Positions 17,687-19,816 of a stretch of 19,816 nucleotides of DNA are shown one piece after another. A program made the position numbers and the translations under genes. The notes under the pieces are model-generated. The model did no database searches and was not told the DNA's origin. It saw nothing but the letters and a program-made list of their open reading frames with translations. The first letter of the stretch is position 1, and every line of letters starts with the position of its first letter. Origin of the DNA: an uncultured Flavobacteriales bacterium (GTDB lineage Bacteria > Bacteroidota > Bacteroidia > Flavobacteriales > Flavobacteriaceae); NCBI GenBank assembly GCA_913009535.1, contig CAJVXR010000021.1, positions 1-19,816 of the forward strand. The letters are read 5' to 3'.

Positions 17687-18455
17687 AACTAAAACATTTT
17701 CTATCATAAATTTAAGTATTCACATAGGTTATAATGAGATCACTTTTATTGTATTTGATGAAATTGATAGTCAAATATTAAATTGTTATACTTCAGACTA
17801 TTCCACGAATAATGATATTAATTTAATTATATCTGGGTTTTTTAGTAAAAATAAAACTTATACTTTTTTTAATACTATAGAGTTAATTCATTTTAATAAT
17901 TTACATACGATAGTTCCTAAAGCTCTTTTTAATAAAAAAGATATTAAAGAGTATTTAAAATTCAATACCACTTCATTAAAGACTGACAAACACCTCCATG
18001 AGTACATAGAAAATAACGAGTCAGTAAATGTTTTTATCCCTGTTTACTTTAACATAAATCAACTTAGCCAGTTCACAAAAGAAGTTAAGCAATCACACTA
18101 CACGACAATCTTACTTACTGAAATATTTAAAATTGAAAAAAACAACACTAGCTCTAATGTTTATTTAAACATAAATAAGTCTAAAATTGATTTGATATTG
18201 ATTTCTGAAAATAAATTAAAGTTTATTAACACATTTGACTTTACTTGTGAAGAGGATATTCTTTATTATGTTTTATTTTGCTATGAACAGCTAAATTTAA
18301 ATCCAGAAAATATTCCTGTAATTATTTCTGGAAGGTTCAACGAATCTATTTATAATATTATATATAAATACATAAGAAATGTATCTACATACGATTCAAA
18401 AATCGAAATGAAAGACTACCCTGTTTTTAATAACAATTTAATAACTCCAATTTAG
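17649..18455 (+). CDS. DUF3822 family protein, possibly actin-fold (PilM-like)
   Basis: The 268-residue product matches the DUF3822 family of Bacteroidota as I recall it: an opening NLSIHIGYNEITFIVFD (21-37), a VPKALFNKKDIKEYLKFN block in the middle, and EEDILYYVLFCYEQLNL starting near residue 201 followed by IPVIISGRF. No function is established. The succession of a first strand-turn-strand, a second strand set (VYLNINKSKIDLILISENKLKFIN) and a helix ending in a strand with Ser-Gly recalls the duplicated actin-like fold of PilM and GspL, but the ATP-binding glycines are not clear. There is no signal peptide or membrane helix, so it should be cytosolic. The start lies 38 bases inside the upstream membrane-protein gene, and rsmD follows 2 bases after its stop. 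Confidence 0.78.
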   Translation: MEIGQKTIEKKNKTKTFSIINLSIHIGYNEITFIVFDEIDSQILNCYTSDYSTNNDINLIISGFFSKNKTYTFFNTIELIHFNNLHTIVPKALFNKKDIKEYLKFNTTSLKTDKHLHEYIENNESVNVFIPVYFNINQLSQFTKEVKQSHYTTILLTEIFKIEKNNTSSNVYLNINKSKIDLILISENKLKFINTFDFTCEEDILYYVLFCYEQLNLNPENIPVIISGRFNESIYNIIYKYIRNVSTYDSKIEMKDYPVFNNNLITPI

Positions 18456-18457
18456 AT

Positions 18458-19003
18458 ATGAGAATTGTTTCGGGGTCTCACAGAGGAAGAAAGATCTTAG
18501 CTCCAAAGAATTTACCCGTAAGGCCTACTACAGATATGGCTAAAGAATCAATTTTTAATATTCTTACTAACCTTTACGAATTTAATGATGCTTCAGTACT
18601 TGATTTATTTTCAGGGTCTGGAAACATTTGTTATGAGTTCGCATCTAGAGGAGTGTTAGACATCACTGCAGTTGATAATAATATTAATTGTATTAGGTTC
18701 ATTAAAAAAACTTCTGAAGAATTAAATTTAAATTTAAATATAGTAAAATCTGATGTTGTTGATTTTTTAAAAAAAACTAAGAATCAAATAAATATAATAT
18801 TTGCTGACCCCCCATATGAAAAAGATGAAGTTTATTTAAAAAATATTATAGAATTAATTTTCAATAATCATTTATTAAAAAACAATGGAGTTTTAATCAT
18901 TGAGCATTCAAAACAAATATCTCTTGAAAATATAGAACACTTTATTTCTAAAAAAAAATATGGAAGTTGCTGCTTTAGTTTTTTTAAAAAAAGCGAGTGT
19001 TAG
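18458..19003 (+). CDS. rsmD: 16S rRNA (guanine(966)-N2)-methyltransferase
   Basis: RsmD adds a methyl group from SAM to N2 of G966 in 16S rRNA late in small-subunit assembly. The 181-residue product is of standard size. It begins MRIVSGSHRGRKI, has the conserved VRPTTD (21-26), the SAM-binding LDLFSGSGN (48-56), the acidic end of the next strand in AVDNN (71-75), and the catalytic FADPPY (115-120), the N-methyltransferase DPPY motif. The last codons, Ser-Glu-Cys and TAG, are part of the terminator stem shared with rnpB. The gene starts 2 bases after DUF3822, in one operon with it and with the membrane-protein gene. Confidence 0.96.
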   Translation: MRIVSGSHRGRKILAPKNLPVRPTTDMAKESIFNILTNLYEFNDASVLDLFSGSGNICYEFASRGVLDITAVDNNINCIRFIKKTSEELNLNLNIVKSDVVDFLKKTKNQINIIFADPPYEKDEVYLKNIIELIFNNHLLKNNGVLIIEHSKQISLENIEHFISKKKYGSCCFSFFKKSEC

Positions 19004-19020
19004 TTTAACACTCGCTCTTT
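18985..19020. terminator. Bidirectional terminator of rsmD and rnpB
   Basis: AGCGAGTGTTA (18992-19002) and TAACACTCGCT (19006-19016) form a perfect 11-bp stem with a 3-base loop. Read on the minus strand, the stem is followed by TTTTTT (18985-18990), a proper intrinsic terminator for rnpB; on the plus strand a weaker T run follows (CTTTAATTT). The rsmD stop codon lies inside the stem and loop. Confidence 0.88.
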
Positions 19021-19023
19021 AAT

Positions 19024-19321
19024 TTAAGTAAATCTATAAGCCGGATTCTGTACTTAATTAAAAGCCCTTGTCATTTATCTCGATAAGCTGTTGCCAGCTT
19101 ACTCTAGCTGCCTACCCTCCAACATTGAGCGTACAACTCTTAAGCGTTGGTTTACATGACATTGCACTTCATAGAGTTTACCTGGTTTCACTACAGCATA
19201 ACCTGTACATACTTTCTGTTGCACTTTTCCTAATTTCTCAATTGGTGGCCGTTAGCCACTATGATGTACTTCAGTGTCCGGACTTTCCTCTATATAAAAT
19301 AGCGACAAGGCGATTTACTGA
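19024..19321 (-). ncRNA. rnpB: RNase P RNA
   Basis: This is the catalytic RNA that removes 5' leaders from tRNA precursors. On the minus strand it has the 5' conserved core GAGGAAAGTCCGGACAC, encoded at about 19273-19290, the GGTAAAC and GTGAAA-type internal sequences, the GCAGCTAGAGTAAGC block, and the 3' core ACAGAATCCGGCTTATAGA near 19033-19051. The ends pair as helix P1: AGTAAATC (encoded 19312-19319) with GATTTACT (encoded 19027-19034). The 5' end is placed from P1 and from the -7 element just upstream, the 3' end from P1 and the terminator; both are good to a few bases. The total of about 298 nt is on the short side for bacterial RNase P RNA. A plus-strand reading frame across it is spurious. 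Confidence 0.95.
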
Positions 19322-19324
19322 GAG

Positions 19325-19332
19325 CAAAAGTA
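19325..19332 (-). promoter_or_regulatory. rnpB promoter -7 element
   Basis: TACTTTTG on the minus strand is a perfect TAnnTTTG match ending 4-5 bases before the inferred first base of RNase P RNA, the position expected for a -7 element. No -33 TTTG is clear. Confidence 0.65.
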
Positions 19333-19396
19333 ATCAAATTGTTGATAAATAAGTAGATTTTATATTTCGATAGTTAAAATATATGAATTGAATTAA

Positions 19397-19404
19397 TAAC
19401 TTTG
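19397..19404 (+). promoter_or_regulatory. dnaX promoter -7 element
   Basis: TAACTTTG is a perfect TAnnTTTG match, 18 bases before the dnaX ATG. It lies in the 101-base gap between the rnpB 5' end and dnaX, so the two promoters are back to back. Confidence 0.6.
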
Positions 19405-19422
19405 TGTATATTGATTATTAAT

Positions 19423-19816
19423 ATGGAAGATTATATTGTATCGGCTAGAAAATATAGACCTAAAACTTTTGATGAGGTTGCAGGACAAGAAGCTATTACA
19501 TCTACTCTACAGAACGCAATTTCAAATAACCAACTAGCTCAAGCTTTATTATTTACAGGCCCCAGAGGAGTTGGAAAAACTAGTTGTGCTAGAATATTAG
19601 CTAAAATGATTAATAGCACGATTAACAGTGAAAACCAAGATTTTGCATACAACATATTTGAACTTGACGCCGCATCCAATAATAGTGTTGATGATATTAG
19701 AAACCTTACGGAACAGGTTAGAATTCCACCACAAATAGGTAAATACAAAGTTTATATTATAGATGAGGTTCACATGCTATCAACCTCTGCCTTTAACGCT
19801 TTTTTAAAGACCTTAG
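19423..19816 (+). CDS. dnaX: DNA polymerase III subunit gamma/tau, 5' part only
   Basis: DnaX is the ATPase motor of the clamp loader that places the sliding clamp on DNA and holds the replicase together. The 131 visible residues start MEDYIVSARKYRPKTFDEVAGQ, followed by Walker A GPRGVGKTS (46-54), FELDAASNNSVDDIRNL (79-95) and Walker B YIIDEVHML (111-119); the frame leaves the window at FNAFLKTL, just before the expected glutamate-proline pair. The segment between Walker A and ELDAAS (residues 61-78) is short and has no cysteine, so the four-cysteine zinc module of E. coli DnaX is missing. Whether a tau extension is present cannot be seen. It has its own promoter. Confidence 0.95.
   Translation, partial: MEDYIVSARKYRPKTFDEVAGQEAITSTLQNAISNNQLAQALLFTGPRGVGKTSCARILAKMINSTINSENQDFAYNIFELDAASNNSVDDIRNLTEQVRIPPQIGKYKVYIIDEVHMLSTSAFNAFLKTL

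Noticed and set aside
19068..19352. Plus-strand reading frame of 94 codons
   Set aside because: It lies antisense to the RNase P RNA, whose conserved cores explain the sequence; the translation resembles no protein.
1..19816. tRNA genes, CRISPR arrays, insertion sequences or prophage genes
   Set aside because: I looked for T-loop GGTTCGA-type sequences, regularly spaced repeats, transposase motifs and terminal inverted repeats and found none that hold up.

Overview
The window is a dense, AT-rich stretch of a chromosome from a member of the Bacteroidota, most likely a small-genome marine Flavobacteriia lineage. The evidence is a GyrA with Bacteroidota-type QHRGGVG and NRGGKG boxes in its C-terminal domain, promoters of the Bacteroidota type (TAnnTTTG about 20 nt before start codons), an almost complete absence of Shine-Dalgarno sequences, a DUF3822 gene beside rsmD, and KdsB, which implies an outer membrane with Kdo-containing lipid A. 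I see no mobile element, CRISPR array, tRNA or rRNA.

Layout. 1-3363 (minus): gyrA followed by an exported TPR protein that runs off the left edge. 3364-3575: a divergent control region holding several short palindromes. 3576-6140 (plus): clpC, whose tail overlaps that of hutH (6130-7638, minus). 7691-9118 (plus): a thioredoxin-like lipoprotein, divergent from hutH and convergent with an exported M1 metallopeptidase (9136-10773, minus). 10840-14095 (plus): a tight run of gcvT, an RmlD-like reductase without a standard start codon, yebC and an AlkA-type glycosylase. 14088-16831 (minus): a run of Dda/RecD-like helicase, kdsB and a small acyltransferase. 16943-19003 (plus): a two-pass membrane protein, a DUF3822 protein and rsmD. 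18985-19322: a shared terminator and the RNase P RNA gene (minus). 19423-end (plus): the 5' part of dnaX.

Most genes are housekeeping: DNA topology and replication (gyrA, dnaX), repair (AlkA-like, helicase), proteolysis (clpC), translation and RNA maturation (yebC, rsmD, rnpB), one-carbon and histidine metabolism (gcvT, hutH), and envelope work (kdsB, acyltransferase, lipoprotein, peptidase, TPR protein). No obvious defence or biosynthetic island is present. The least explained parts are the membrane protein/DUF3822 pair, which has features resembling a pseudopilin and a PilM-like actin-fold partner; the RmlD-like gene that seems to start at ATT; and the palindrome cluster upstream of clpC.
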